Below the pieces are notes generated by a model. It saw nothing but the letters and a program-made list of their open reading frames with translations, was not told the origin of the DNA and did not search any database. A stretch of 64,000 nucleotides of DNA from Aquiflexum lacus (GTDB lineage Bacteria; Bacteroidota; Bacteroidia; Cytophagales; Cyclobacteriaceae), in assembly GCF_015476655.1 (NCBI RefSeq), contig NZ_JABFHF010000007.1, positions 62,001 to 126,000 on the forward strand, read 5' to 3'. A program made the position numbers and the translations under genes. Positions 33,155 through 43,616 of this stretch are shown piece by piece. Each line of letters starts with the position of its first letter. Position 1 is the stretch's first letter.

Positions 33155-34462
33155 TTGGAAATTAAATACAAAATTGGATGGAAAACTGCTTCGGGTCTTG
33201 TAATCGCCAGCATGATCGGGACAGGGGTTTTTACCAGTTTGGGTTTTCAGGTGATGGAAAGTCAAAATACTTGGAGCATAGTCCTTCTTTGGCTTATTGG
33301 AGGATTGATGGCATTGGTTGGGGCATTTGTCTATGCGGAACTTGGTACCCATTTCAAAAAATCCGGTGGAGATTATATTTTTCTTTCAAGGACAATCCAC
33401 CCTGTAGCTGGATATCTATATGCGTGGATTTCCCTGACGGTTGGTTTTTCTGCACCCATCGCCATTGCTGCTATGGCCATGGTTCAATATTGGGAACCAC
33501 TGATTGGGTATACTTATAGCATGGGATTGGGAATAGGCGCTATCCTGTTGATGAGCACTTTTCATTCCTTTTCTGTTGAGCAATCTGGTAAAGTGCAAAA
33601 TGTACTGACAGCCATCAAATTACTTTTTGTGTTTGGATTGATCTTCTTGGGAGCATTCCTTGCTTCTCAAATAAATGGAGAAAGTTTTGATTTCACATCT
33701 TCCTGGAAACAGGAGGTCATCAGTCCTGGCTTTGCTGTATCCCTAATCTATGTTTTTTACGCCTACACAGGTTGGAATGCTGCAGCTTATATTGTGGAGG
33801 AAATTGATAATCCAAGAAAGAATCTTCCCAAGGCGTTAATTTTTGCTTCATTGCTTGTCATGGCAGTCTATATTGCCATTCAATTGGTATTTTTAAAACA
33901 TGCCTCTATTGATCAATTGTCGGGAAAGGTACAGGTGGCCACTCTGGCATTCGGCAATCTTTTTGGCAATCAGGGTATTTTTTGGGTAAGTCTATTTATT
34001 GGAATTCAATTGGTGGCTACCATATCAGGATATACTTGGGTGGGGCCGAGAATCACCAATGCCATGGCAAAGGAATTCAGACTTTGGGCGCCTTTGGCAA
34101 AAACCAATGCCGCAGGGATTCCGGTCCGTTCTATTTGGTTCAATACAGCAATTAGCCTTTTATTGGTGTTTTCGGGTTCTTTTGAAGCTGTCTTATTGTA
34201 TGCGGGATTTGTCCTACAATTGATGGGTACTTTAACAATCAGTGCCTCACTTAAAGTAAAAAACATTGAGGGTTTTAAAAGTCCATTTAAACCTTGGCCA
34301 CAGTTGATTTATATCCTTTTCAGTGTTTGGGTGATGATCTTCATGTTAATTGACCGTCCAAAAGAAAGTCTTTTTGGTTTGGGAATAATCTTGGTAGGTT
34401 TTGTTGTATTTTTATTAGATCGTAAGACAAACCACGAATTGAAAACAATTGACCATGTTTGA
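33155..34462 (+). CDS. amino acid permease, APC superfamily
   Basis: A 435-aa protein with twelve predicted helices. Helix 1 contains the broken-helix substrate motif ASMIGTGVFTSLG (about 18-30), and helix 6 has VFYAYTGWNAAAYIVEEIDNP. No ATG fits ahead of helix 1; the frame is closed by TAA at 33131, so TTG at 33155 is the likely start. Amino-acid/proton symport across the inner membrane is expected. Overlaps the aminotransferase gene by 8 bp, so transport and transamination of one amino acid may be linked. Confidence 0.9.
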   Translation: MEIKYKIGWKTASGLVIASMIGTGVFTSLGFQVMESQNTWSIVLLWLIGGLMALVGAFVYAELGTHFKKSGGDYIFLSRTIHPVAGYLYAWISLTVGFSAPIAIAAMAMVQYWEPLIGYTYSMGLGIGAILLMSTFHSFSVEQSGKVQNVLTAIKLLFVFGLIFLGAFLASQINGESFDFTSSWKQEVISPGFAVSLIYVFYAYTGWNAAAYIVEEIDNPRKNLPKALIFASLLVMAVYIAIQLVFLKHASIDQLSGKVQVATLAFGNLFGNQGIFWVSLFIGIQLVATISGYTWVGPRITNAMAKEFRLWAPLAKTNAAGIPVRSIWFNTAISLLLVFSGSFEAVLLYAGFVLQLMGTLTISASLKVKNIEGFKSPFKPWPQLIYILFSVWVMIFMLIDRPKESLFGLGIILVGFVVFLLDRKTNHELKTIDHV

Positions 34463-35600
34463 GTCTAAATTACCACAGGTAGGAACAACAATATTCACAG
34501 TAATGTCAAAAATGGCCACCGATCACGATGCCATAAACCTCTCACAAGGTTTTCCCGGTTTTGACTGTTATCCATTTTTGAAGGATCTGGTAAGCCAATA
34601 CATGGGTAGTGGCCACAACCAATATGCCCCAATGAGTGGGGTAGAGGATTTGAAAAACAGACTGGCGGAAAAAACAAAAATTGTACAGGGGATCCAATTG
34701 AATGCGGAAGAAGAGATAACGGTAGTCTCAGGAGCCACCGAAGCACTTTATGCAGCGGTGACTGCTGTGGTCAGAAATGGAGATGAGGTCATTCTTTTGG
34801 AACCTGCGTATGACAGTTATGCTCCTGCAGTGGTGCTGAATGGTGGTATACCAGTGTATGTTTCCTTGAATTTACCTGATTTTTCTGTTGACTGGGAAAA
34901 GGTGAAAGCTGCCATAACCGATAAAACAAGGTTGATCATGGTCAATACGCCTCACAATCCCTGCGGCTATGTGTGGACTCAGGAAGACCTTAACACACTG
35001 GCCGACCTGATCAAAGACAGGGAGATTTATGTGGTCAGTGATGAGGTATATGAGCATATTACATTTGATGGTAAAAAACACCTCTCTTTAATGACACAAC
35101 CACTACTGAGAGAAAGGACTTTTGTGTGTTGTTCTTTTGGCAAGACCTTTCACATTACAGGTTGGAAATTGGGGTATTGTCTGGCTCCAAAGGACTTGAC
35201 GACCGAATTTAGAAAAATTCATCAATTTCTGACTTTTAGTAGCTGTACTCCAATGCAATATGCTTTGTCTGAATACTTGATAGAACCCTCCCGATATATT
35301 TATCTTAATGACTTTTATCAAAAAAAGAGGGACTTCTTTTGTGAAGGACTCAAAAATACACCATTTGAATTTACACCGGCACAAGGTAGTTTTTTTCAGT
35401 TGGTTTCTTATGGACATTTGTCAGATGAATCTGATTATGATCTTGCTGTCAGGTTGACCAAAGAGATCGGAGTAGCAAGTATACCGGTATCGGTTTTTTA
35501 TCATGACAACAGAGACCACAAAATGTTACGGTTTTGTTTCGCAAAAAATGAAGATGTACTCCAAAAGGCTTTGGACCTACTCAGTAAACTATCCTTCTGA
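34455..35600 (+). CDS. class I aminotransferase (methionine/kynurenine type, YbdL-like)
   Basis: From ATG 34455 the protein has 381 aa (MFESKLPQVGTTIFTVMSKM). Fold-type I PLP signatures: NLSQGFPGFD, MVNTPHNPCGYVW, VVSDEVYEHITF and the Schiff-base lysine in CCSFGKTFHITGWKLGY. The set fits the methionine aminotransferase/kynurenine aminotransferase group. Coupled to the upstream permease; ends 1 bp from the convergent glgX. Confidence 0.92.
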   Translation: MFESKLPQVGTTIFTVMSKMATDHDAINLSQGFPGFDCYPFLKDLVSQYMGSGHNQYAPMSGVEDLKNRLAEKTKIVQGIQLNAEEEITVVSGATEALYAAVTAVVRNGDEVILLEPAYDSYAPAVVLNGGIPVYVSLNLPDFSVDWEKVKAAITDKTRLIMVNTPHNPCGYVWTQEDLNTLADLIKDREIYVVSDEVYEHITFDGKKHLSLMTQPLLRERTFVCCSFGKTFHITGWKLGYCLAPKDLTTEFRKIHQFLTFSSCTPMQYALSEYLIEPSRYIYLNDFYQKKRDFFCEGLKNTPFEFTPAQGSFFQLVSYGHLSDESDYDLAVRLTKEIGVASIPVSVFYHDNRDHKMLRFCFAKNEDVLQKALDLLSKLSF

Positions 35601-35601
35601 T

Positions 35602-37686
35602 TTAATCGATTTTTGATAAGAGAATAACAATAGAATTTGACTCTAAATGATAAGAGCCATTAGCAAGAGGTTTTGCATGTTGCCAAAGACAGATGTCATC
35701 CGGTGATTCTTTAGCCGTGTCTATCCATCTTCTCCAAACTACTTTTTTTCCATCCACTTCCCTGGGCACCTCAAAAGTCAGGGGTTTCCTGTAAGCATTG
35801 ACCATGTAGTGCATCGCCATTTTTCCGCTCAGAGCATTAATGGTCATGGCTATACTGTGGGAGTTTTCTGACCAATCAGGCTTATCAAGTTCTACACCAT
35901 GCCATTGAATGGTGGACTGTGTCAGGAATTCCCTAAGATTGAGATTGAAATTTGCTTGTGCAGACTCCCGCTTGAGCCTTTTTTTGATCAGAATTTTTAC
36001 AAACCTGAAAATATCTTTGTTTGTATTGATCAGGTCCCAGTTAAACCACGATAATTCGTTGTCCTGACAGTATGCATTATTATTGCCTTTTTGGGTATGA
36101 AGAATTTCATCCCCCATCAACAGCATCGGAGCTCCAAGAGAGAGCATATTCAATGTTAAAAAGTTTTTAATCTGTCTCCTTCTAAGTTTTAATATTTCGC
36201 GATTGTCAGTCGGACCTTCTACGCCACAGTTCCAACTTAGATTTTCATTGGCACCATCTCGGTTGTTTTCGCCGTTGGCTTCATTGTGCTTCTTGTTATA
36301 AGAAACGAGATCATGTAAGGTGAACCCATCATGACAAGTGACAAAATTGATACTTTGTTCCAGTTCCCGTTCTTTAGCTTCATACATATCAGGACTACCG
36401 ATCAACCGGGTCACAAAAGCACCTACTTTTCCTTTGTCTCCTTTCATAAAACTCCTGACATCATCCCGGAATCTTCCATTCCATTCTTTCCAGCTGTCTC
36501 CCGTGAAATTGCCGACTTGATACAGTCCAGCGGCATCCCAGGCTTCAGCAATCAACTTTGTACCTGCAAGGATAGGATCAGACTCAATGTCCCAAAGAAT
36601 GGGTGGGTTTTCGAAGGGATTGCCTTTTTCATCTCGTGACAAAACAGAAGCCAAATCAAATCTGAAGCCATCGACATGCATGTCTCTGACCCAAAAATGA
36701 AGACTTGAAATGATCATTCTTCGTACAATGGATTGATTTGCATTGAGCGTATTACCTGTCCCTGAATAATTTTTATACTTGGACCTGTCATTTTCCAAAA
36801 TGTAATAAATGCTGTTGTCAATTCCTCGGAAAGTGTAGGTAGGACCATCTTCGTGGTTTTCTGACGTATGGTTGTAAACCACGTCCAAAATAACCTCAAT
36901 CCCAGCTTTATGGAAAGCTTTGACCATATCCCTGAATTCATCCAAAACCTGAAGTGGGTTTTTTCCGGTACTGTAACCCTGATGTGGGGCAAAGAATGAT
37001 ATCGGGCTGTACCCCCAATAATTCACCCTGCCCTCAGGTGCATCTTGCCTGTCAAACTGAAAAACCGGAAGCAGTTCTACTGCAGTAATACCCAATTCAA
37101 CCAAATAAGGAATTTTCTCTATCAAACCCAGAAAAGTTCCTCTTTTACTTTCTTCCACTCCAGAATTGGCCATTTTGGTAAACCCACCAACATGCAGTTC
37201 ATATATCACTGTTCTGGAAAAAGGGTTTTTTGGATGCTTATCCCCTTCCCAATCATATTTGCTAAGGTCTATCAAAACACTTTTCATTGACCTCGCTGTT
37301 GAATCCCCAAAAATGCTCAATGCCTTTCGGTTGTAACCTTCAGGAATCGCAACAGATTTGGCATAGGGATCTAAAATCACTTTTGAGGCATCGAAACGAT
37401 GACCTTTGGAAGGCTCAAAAGGGCCGTGTATGCGGTATCCATATAACTGACCCGATTTTATACCTTCAACAAACACATGCCAATACTTGTATGTCTTGTT
37501 GATATTTGGATCTAATCGGATGGTGTGGGTGGGTTCTATGTCTTCTGCTTTGTCAAAAAACAATAATTCCACCCATTCTGCATTTTTGGAGAATAAACAA
37601 AAATTGATTCCTCCTTCTACAAAGGAAGGACCAATAGGAAAATTTTTCCCAGGGCTGTGCTTGTATTTCAATTTACGGGGTGACAT
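35602..37686 (-). CDS. glgX: glycogen debranching enzyme
   Basis: A 694-aa GH13 enzyme with an N-terminal CBM48 domain (about 14-110: GKNFPIGPSFVEGGINFCLFS). The catalytic barrel has VILDVVYNHTSENHEDG, VDGFRFDLASVLSRD with the Asp nucleophile, LIAEAWDAAGLYQVG with the acid/base Glu, and FVTCHDGFTLHDLVSYN. It hydrolyses alpha-1,6 branches of limit glycogen. No other glycogen genes are nearby. Confidence 0.96.
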   Translation of the reverse strand: MSPRKLKYKHSPGKNFPIGPSFVEGGINFCLFSKNAEWVELLFFDKAEDIEPTHTIRLDPNINKTYKYWHVFVEGIKSGQLYGYRIHGPFEPSKGHRFDASKVILDPYAKSVAIPEGYNRKALSIFGDSTARSMKSVLIDLSKYDWEGDKHPKNPFSRTVIYELHVGGFTKMANSGVEESKRGTFLGLIEKIPYLVELGITAVELLPVFQFDRQDAPEGRVNYWGYSPISFFAPHQGYSTGKNPLQVLDEFRDMVKAFHKAGIEVILDVVYNHTSENHEDGPTYTFRGIDNSIYYILENDRSKYKNYSGTGNTLNANQSIVRRMIISSLHFWVRDMHVDGFRFDLASVLSRDEKGNPFENPPILWDIESDPILAGTKLIAEAWDAAGLYQVGNFTGDSWKEWNGRFRDDVRSFMKGDKGKVGAFVTRLIGSPDMYEAKERELEQSINFVTCHDGFTLHDLVSYNKKHNEANGENNRDGANENLSWNCGVEGPTDNREILKLRRRQIKNFLTLNMLSLGAPMLLMGDEILHTQKGNNNAYCQDNELSWFNWDLINTNKDIFRFVKILIKKRLKRESAQANFNLNLREFLTQSTIQWHGVELDKPDWSENSHSIAMTINALSGKMAMHYMVNAYRKPLTFEVPREVDGKKVVWRRWIDTAKESPDDICLWQHAKPLANGSYHLESNSIVILLSKID

Positions 37687-37904
37687 TGGGGTGACTTATT
37701 TAACAAAGGAAAGGATAAAATGTTAACAAACAATGGTTTTATAGCGTCTTTCAAAAGACCAATTAGTGTAAAGTTTTCTTAAAAAGCATAAACTACTTAT
37801 TCGTTTGTTTATGAATCATTATCTTGATGTTTTAAGTAAATGTAATTTAAAAAAAATAAAAAATCCATGGAGTAGTTTATTGGGTTTTTTAAGAAAAAAT
37901 CATT

Positions 37905-39332
37905 GTGGAAAAAAGGGAATACGATTCGATTGTGGTTGGTTCAGGGCCAAACGGTCTAGCAGCAGCCATAAGGATGCAGCAGAAGGGATTGGATGTGCTC
38001 TTGATTGAGGGAGAGGATACCTTGGGTGGAGGGATGCGGACCAAAGAATTGACTTTGCCAGGATTCCGTCATGATGTTTGTTCTGCAATCCATCCTTTGG
38101 CTGTTTCCTCGCCATTTTTGAAAACCCTGCCATTGGATAAGTTTGGTCTAGAATGGATGTATCCTAAGGTATTGGCAGCCCATCCTTTTGACGATGGTAC
38201 TGCTTCATGTCTATATCGATCAATTGATGAAACCGCAGGAGAACTGGGCCTGGATGAAAAAGCTTATAGAAGCTTGATTCAGCCGATTGTCAGAGATTGG
38301 GAAAATCTTGCTGTCGATTTTTTGGCACCCTTGGGAATTCCTCAAAATCCCGTTTCTTTTACCAAATTCGGCATCAAGGCTTTAAGATCTGCCAATGGAC
38401 TGGCCAGGTCAATTTTCAAAACCGAAAAGGCCAAAGGGCTATGGGCCGGTATGGCTGCCCATTCGATTCAGCCATTGGATAAACTCACCACATCTGCAGT
38501 GGCACTTGTACTGTTGGCTTCAGGTCACCACGGATCCTGGCCGGTTCCTAAATTGGGTTCACAGTCGATAGCTGATTCCATGTCAGCTTATTTTGAATCC
38601 TTGGGAGGAGAGATCCAAACCGGGTTATATGTCAGGCATTTAAAGGATTTGCCAAAAGCTAAAGCTTATTTGTTTGACATTACTCCAAAACAATTGATGG
38701 AGATAGCAGGGGAAGAATTTTCAAGGCTATACAGATGGCAACTGAGCAGGTTTAATTATGGTATGGGAGTGTTCAAAATTGATTGGGCATTAAAGGAAGC
38801 CATCCCATTTTCTGCTCAAAAAGCCCGATTGGCGGGAACAGTTCATCTCGGTAACACTTTGTCGGAGATAGCAAAATCCGAAAAAGAAATTTGGGAAGGA
38901 AAGCACCCAAATCACCCTTATGTATTGCTTGCGCAGCAAAGTATTATCGACAAAAGCAGGGCACCCGGAGGAAACCATACGGCATGGGCTTACTGCCATG
39001 TGCCACATGGATCTAGGCAGGACATGACTGCAATCATTGAAGCTCAGGTAGAAAGGTTTGCACCTGGTTTCAGGGATATTATTATTGGAAAAAGCACCAT
39101 GAATGCCATGGAGATGCAGGATTACAATCCTAACTATATCGGAGGTGATATCAATGGTGGTGCTATGAGTATTACCCAACTTTTCAACAGACCGGCCCTG
39201 AGGTGGTCACCTTACCGGACTTCCTCCAAAGGGATTTATATCTGCTCTTCATCCACCCCACCCGGTGGAGGGGTTCATGGGATGTGTGGATTTCATGCGG
39301 CCGAAAGGGCAATAAAAGACCTATTCGAATAA
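37905..39332 (+). CDS. FAD-dependent oxidoreductase, phytoene-desaturase-like
   Basis: The 475-aa protein has the N-terminal dinucleotide motif SIVVGSGPNGLAAAIRM (8-24), followed by LLIEGEDTLGGGMRTKELTLPGF, and the C-terminal FAD motif YICSSSTPPGGGVHGMCGFHAA. It belongs to the CrtI/NAD(P)-FAD amine-oxidase-like group often annotated as phytoene dehydrogenase-related. The substrate is unknown and no carotenoid genes are adjacent. Start is GTG at 37905. Confidence 0.88.
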   Translation: MEKREYDSIVVGSGPNGLAAAIRMQQKGLDVLLIEGEDTLGGGMRTKELTLPGFRHDVCSAIHPLAVSSPFLKTLPLDKFGLEWMYPKVLAAHPFDDGTASCLYRSIDETAGELGLDEKAYRSLIQPIVRDWENLAVDFLAPLGIPQNPVSFTKFGIKALRSANGLARSIFKTEKAKGLWAGMAAHSIQPLDKLTTSAVALVLLASGHHGSWPVPKLGSQSIADSMSAYFESLGGEIQTGLYVRHLKDLPKAKAYLFDITPKQLMEIAGEEFSRLYRWQLSRFNYGMGVFKIDWALKEAIPFSAQKARLAGTVHLGNTLSEIAKSEKEIWEGKHPNHPYVLLAQQSIIDKSRAPGGNHTAWAYCHVPHGSRQDMTAIIEAQVERFAPGFRDIIIGKSTMNAMEMQDYNPNYIGGDINGGAMSITQLFNRPALRWSPYRTSSKGIYICSSSTPPGGGVHGMCGFHAAERAIKDLFE

Positions 39333-39424
39333 AAGTTTATTTATAATCCTATTAATATTATAGGGTAATTAGGAAATTAAAATACCATCACTTACTTTTG
39401 GATCATTCATTTAAACTCTCAGTT

Positions 39425-39907
39425 ATGAATTCACATTCATTATCTTCACAAATCGCAGCAAAAGATTCGTTTTCATTCCAGAAAATCACCAAAAAAGAAG
39501 GTGCCTTTATCAAAGGTTTAAACCCATTGGAAATCATAAAAAGCTGCGAAATGGTGAATGTGTTGGAGACAGCATCTTTTGATTTTCCGAATTTTCCGGA
39601 AGCCAAAAAGAGTTTCCAAGTAATCTACTTTGAGCTTTCCGAAGAATTTCAGGCAATAAAAGGGTTATTTAATGGTCTAATCAGTTTTGGTCATAAAAGC
39701 ACCGTTATCCTTGATTTTGAGAAGGAATTGTCAAGGTATTCTTTAAAATTCTATCTTTCTGACGAAGAGGTAGTCAACAACTATTTAAACAAAATATTCA
39801 GTTTCGTATCGGATGAGATAAGGTTTAAACGCATCCTTAAAAAATCAATTGAAAATCAAAAGGCATTTGCCAAAGAGGAACAACTTCTTAGAATGGAGCT
39901 TTTCTCA
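39425..39907 (+). CDS. unknown protein, about 161 aa
   Basis: I prefer ATG 39425 over the TTG at 39398. The product is soluble and mixed alpha/beta: FSFQKITKKEGAFIKGLNPL, SFQVIYFELSEEFQAIKGL, KSTVILDFEKELSRYSLKFY, ending in a basic helix. No family recognised. A strong terminator follows 28 bp after the stop. Confidence 0.6.
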
Positions 39908-39934
39908 TAATGTTTTCCAAATATTAAATCTTGT

Positions 39935-39972
39935 AAAAAAGGGGAGATTCCAATTGGATTTTCCCCTTTTTT
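39935..39972. terminator. bidirectional intrinsic terminator
   Basis: AAAAAAGGGGA (39935-39945) pairs with TCCCCTTTTTT (39962-39972), and the inner ATTCCAATTGGATT extends the stem. A T-run follows on both strands. It ends the gene at 39425-39907 and isolates the arginine decarboxylase gene. Confidence 0.85.
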
Positions 39973-40039
39973 CGTTTGAATTACCAATATTAAAAGCAAG
40001 TTTTGTAGTTGGTTTTCAAGCATTAAATCGACTATTAAT

Positions 40040-41428
40040 ATGAATAAATACATTGATCTCATTCAGCAGACCTTTGATTTCCCCACAAAAGAATTTCATG
40101 TAGATAATAACGAGCTTCATTTCAACGGTGTCAACCTTATGGAGATCATCAAAACCTACGGCACACCGCTTAAGCTGACCTATCTGCCCAAGATTTCGGA
40201 GAATATCCAAAATGCGAAAACCTTTTTTGGCAACGCAATAGAAAAGCACGATTATAAAGGAAAATATACTTATTGCTATTGTACCAAGTCTTCGCATTTC
40301 AGTTTTGTGTTGGATGAAGCTTTGAAAAATGATATTCATATTGAAACCTCTTCAACCTTTGATATTCCTTTGGTCAAAAGTCTGTATGAGAAAGGAAAAA
40401 TCAACAAACAGACTTACATTGTCTGTAACGGTTTTAAAAGACAGTTATACAAACAGTATATCACCGAATTGCTCAATGATGGTTTTGTTAATTGTGTGCC
40501 TGTATTGGACAATTTGAGTGAGATTGATTATTACCTTGAGCATGTGAAAGTGCCGTTTCAGGTTGGAATTAGGATTGCTGCAGATGAAGAACCTAAGTTT
40601 GGTTTCTATACATCCAGATTAGGTGTCAGGTACAATGACATCATCAAGCTCTATGAAGAAAAAATCAAAGACAATCCCAATGTCAGCCTTAAAATGCTTC
40701 ATTTCTTTTTGAATTCTGGTATCCGGGATACTGCCTACTATTGGTCTGAATTGACGCGGTTTATCCAAAAATATGTAGACCTGAAAAAGGTAGCTCCAAC
40801 CTTGGATACAATGGATATCGGTGGAGGCTGGCCCATCAAGACCAATGTGTTTTTTGACTACGACTACCAATACATGGCAGAGCAAATTGTAAAAAACATC
40901 AAATGGATGTGTGCTAAAAACCATACCGAAGAGCCACATATTTTTACCGAATTCGGTAGCTATACAGTTGGGGAAAGCGGGGCTGTACTTTACTCCATTT
41001 TAGATGAAAAGCTTCAGAATGACAAGGAATTGTGGTATATGATTGACGGTAGCTTTATCACCCAACTACCCGATAGTTGGGGATTGAACCAAAAGTACAT
41101 TATGCTGGCCATAAATAATTGGGAGGAAGAATATCATAACATTAGTTTGGGAGGGCTGACCTGTGACAGTATGGATTACTACAATTCGGAAGCGCATCAA
41201 TTCAACATTTACCTTCCAAAAATCGAAGGAGGAAGAACTCAATATATTGGATTCTTCCATACGGGTGCCTATCAGGAATCCCTTGGAGGCTATGGCGGTA
41301 TACAACATTGTCTGATACCTGCACCCAAGCATGTCATCATAGATAGGGACACAGATGGCAGTATCAAACATTGGTTGTTTTCAGTTGAACAGAATAGTGA
41401 AAGCATGATGAAAATATTGGGCTACTGA
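40040..41428 (+). CDS. speA: arginine decarboxylase, Bacteroidetes type
   Basis: A 462-aa fold-type III PLP enzyme: the Schiff-base lysine is K83 in TYCYCTKSSHFSFV; the glycine-rich phosphate site is TLDTMDIGGGWPIK (about 254-267); GVRY, ISLGGLTCDSMDYYN and HTGAYQESLGGYGG are further conserved blocks. Shorter than E. coli SpeA (about 650 aa) because the insertion domain is missing, which is the usual form in this phylum. It makes agmatine for polyamine synthesis. Monocistronic. Confidence 0.9.
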   Translation: MNKYIDLIQQTFDFPTKEFHVDNNELHFNGVNLMEIIKTYGTPLKLTYLPKISENIQNAKTFFGNAIEKHDYKGKYTYCYCTKSSHFSFVLDEALKNDIHIETSSTFDIPLVKSLYEKGKINKQTYIVCNGFKRQLYKQYITELLNDGFVNCVPVLDNLSEIDYYLEHVKVPFQVGIRIAADEEPKFGFYTSRLGVRYNDIIKLYEEKIKDNPNVSLKMLHFFLNSGIRDTAYYWSELTRFIQKYVDLKKVAPTLDTMDIGGGWPIKTNVFFDYDYQYMAEQIVKNIKWMCAKNHTEEPHIFTEFGSYTVGESGAVLYSILDEKLQNDKELWYMIDGSFITQLPDSWGLNQKYIMLAINNWEEEYHNISLGGLTCDSMDYYNSEAHQFNIYLPKIEGGRTQYIGFFHTGAYQESLGGYGGIQHCLIPAPKHVIIDRDTDGSIKHWLFSVEQNSESMMKILGY

Positions 41429-41642
41429 TAAAAAGCAAGGAATAAAAAGCAAGGATTATTTGGACCCTATGGAAGTGGTTAGATTCCCATTTTGGCAAAA
41501 GGGGTTTCTACCACTGTATTTTTGTTTGAAAAATCCCTAAAATCCATGACCTCACAAAATTTAAACTCTCAATTATGGATTGCCTACGAGGGATTTAAAG
41601 AGAAAAATTGAATTATTTTATTTCAAGGTTGTTCTATTATTT

Positions 41643-43616
41643 ATGGTTTCTAAAAAATCCAACTATTTAGTCTTTGTTTTTTTGATTTGTTTGATTCCAA
41701 ATTCCCTATTTGGCCAAACACCTTACAAGGGTAAATATATTTTTAACGGGATTGACGGGGAGGGTGAATTTACCTACAAATTAGGGGCAAACAACCGTGC
41801 TATTTTAGATGGTGAATTTGAATTCGAAAGCAAACGAATTGATTCACTTGACAAAAGAAAGTTATATAAATTAAATGTCACAGGGAATTATTCCGACAAT
41901 AAGAAAACGGGTCAATGGAATTATATCGATGAAAATCATTTGATTTATTTGAACGATGTTATGGAATTCGTTCCTGATATTTCTTTGGAAAGTACAAGGA
42001 AAGAAATTAAAGCAAATTATAAAGAAGGTGTTCCCCATGGTTCTCTGGAATTTAAGGAAAATGTTTTTATAGATGAAAATCTCAGGATTCAGGCTAGAAG
42101 TTATAATTTAAGTTTTTTTGAAGGTAATCTTCAAGGTGAATTTCGATTTGAAAAATTACATCAGGGTAATATTCTCAAGATTAAAGGTGACGCTACAGAA
42201 AAGGGTGTTATGACTGGAAATTGGGAGTTCGAATACCTTGAAAATGGCATTCTAATAAAGGAAACTAGAAGGTATGAAGATGGTTTTCTAATCGGTTTGA
42301 ATAAAATTGAAAAAGATTCAGGGACTACTATTCAAGAAGTTATTTATTACAATACCATAAATAAACTGAAGGCCATTGATGAAGAAGAAGATGTACCGTA
42401 TAGGATTTCGGATAATTATTTCGAATTGACTTTTAATGATGGGTTCCGCAATTTATCTAATGAGTTTTCTGGGCAGACAAATGGGAATCAACTATTGGGT
42501 GAATTTCTATTAAAAATTTTAACCTATGATACGCTTTATGTCAATGCACAAAATGAACTTATAGCGTATCCCTTGCATACCAAAAGGTTTAGATATGACT
42601 TGTCTGATGAAGATAAAAGTAATATAGACTCCTTGGAAAGAGAATTTAATAAACTGGAAAATGATGTTACTGTCTTAGCATCAAGGAATGCGCTTGCAAT
42701 CAACAGAAACAGAAAGGACTCTTTAGCTTTTGCGTATGAATTTTTTCAATTCAACCAGGAAAAGATCATGGATTTCAGGGATGTTGTCGATATTTTTTCG
42801 TCTGATGACATTTACTACATTGATCAATCTAACTTTTTCAGAGAGGGTTTTGATTTTTTGACTTCAAAGGATGTTATCCGATATGAATTTGAGGAAAAAA
42901 CTTATGAAAAGGTGATTGAATATAATTCTTTGGATAATAACTCTAAGAAATTAATTGAATTATTCAGGGTTTATATCAACGAAATTCAACAAAAGGTAAA
43001 TGAGGTTGGGGGTTATGTTTTGGGTGAATTAAATCAAATTAAGCAAAGCGAAGATCTAGAAACGATTGAAGATGAAATCCTTCAAGCTAAGAATCAATTA
43101 GATTCCCTTTATTCAAATTTTGAATCTGAAAGCATTTCAGTGAATTCAGTTGCTTTCCAGATAAGGCAGAATATTCTTAATAATCAGTTTAACGATTTGA
43201 ATGAAGAATATTCTTCTCTTGAAAATTATGAAGAAAGATTTAAAAAAGGGTTGGAAATCATGGTATTGCTTGAAACAACGGAAACTGTTTTCCAATCTTT
43301 GCCCAAACTTTCAGTTGCATGGGAGGGAATCGTAGAATTATATACCGATGTTACCTTGGACCCATTCACCTTCAACCCAAGTTTTAAGGTATTAAGGAAA
43401 AGAAGGATTGTTGAAGCAGGAGAGAAAGTGTTTTATTCATATTTAGAGGATATTAAAAATGAATCATCGTACAACAATCTAAAAGATCATTTCCTCGACA
43501 TTGATAATTTACTTTTCAGAATGGAAGAATTAAGGGAAGGTAATACTAGTAGGTTGGAAAGAAGGCTTGGGTCAGAAACGGATATATCACAAATCAAAAA
43601 AATGTTAGGGATATGA
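41643..43616 (+). CDS. exported protein with MORN-like N-terminus and long coiled coil, unknown
   Basis: From ATG 41643 the protein has 657 aa and a signal peptide (about 1-25, ...IPNSLFGQ). Residues 30-240 contain repeated G-x-(Y/F)-x(n)-G-x-W/F units such as GNYSDNKKTGQWNYI, FFEGNLQGEFRFEK and GVMTGNWEFEYLENG, resembling MORN/YwqK-type toast-rack repeats. The second half (about 330-650) is strongly helical and acidic with heptads (SNIDSLEREFNKLENDV, ETIEDEILQAKNQLDSLY). No enzyme motif is seen. Its stop overlaps the ATG of the DUF2490 gene by 4 bp, so both products likely act together in the envelope. Composition is AT-rich compared with the flanks. Confidence 0.7.
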   Translation: MVSKKSNYLVFVFLICLIPNSLFGQTPYKGKYIFNGIDGEGEFTYKLGANNRAILDGEFEFESKRIDSLDKRKLYKLNVTGNYSDNKKTGQWNYIDENHLIYLNDVMEFVPDISLESTRKEIKANYKEGVPHGSLEFKENVFIDENLRIQARSYNLSFFEGNLQGEFRFEKLHQGNILKIKGDATEKGVMTGNWEFEYLENGILIKETRRYEDGFLIGLNKIEKDSGTTIQEVIYYNTINKLKAIDEEEDVPYRISDNYFELTFNDGFRNLSNEFSGQTNGNQLLGEFLLKILTYDTLYVNAQNELIAYPLHTKRFRYDLSDEDKSNIDSLEREFNKLENDVTVLASRNALAINRNRKDSLAFAYEFFQFNQEKIMDFRDVVDIFSSDDIYYIDQSNFFREGFDFLTSKDVIRYEFEEKTYEKVIEYNSLDNNSKKLIELFRVYINEIQQKVNEVGGYVLGELNQIKQSEDLETIEDEILQAKNQLDSLYSNFESESISVNSVAFQIRQNILNNQFNDLNEEYSSLENYEERFKKGLEIMVLLETTETVFQSLPKLSVAWEGIVELYTDVTLDPFTFNPSFKVLRKRRIVEAGEKVFYSYLEDIKNESSYNNLKDHFLDIDNLLFRMEELREGNTSRLERRLGSETDISQIKKMLGI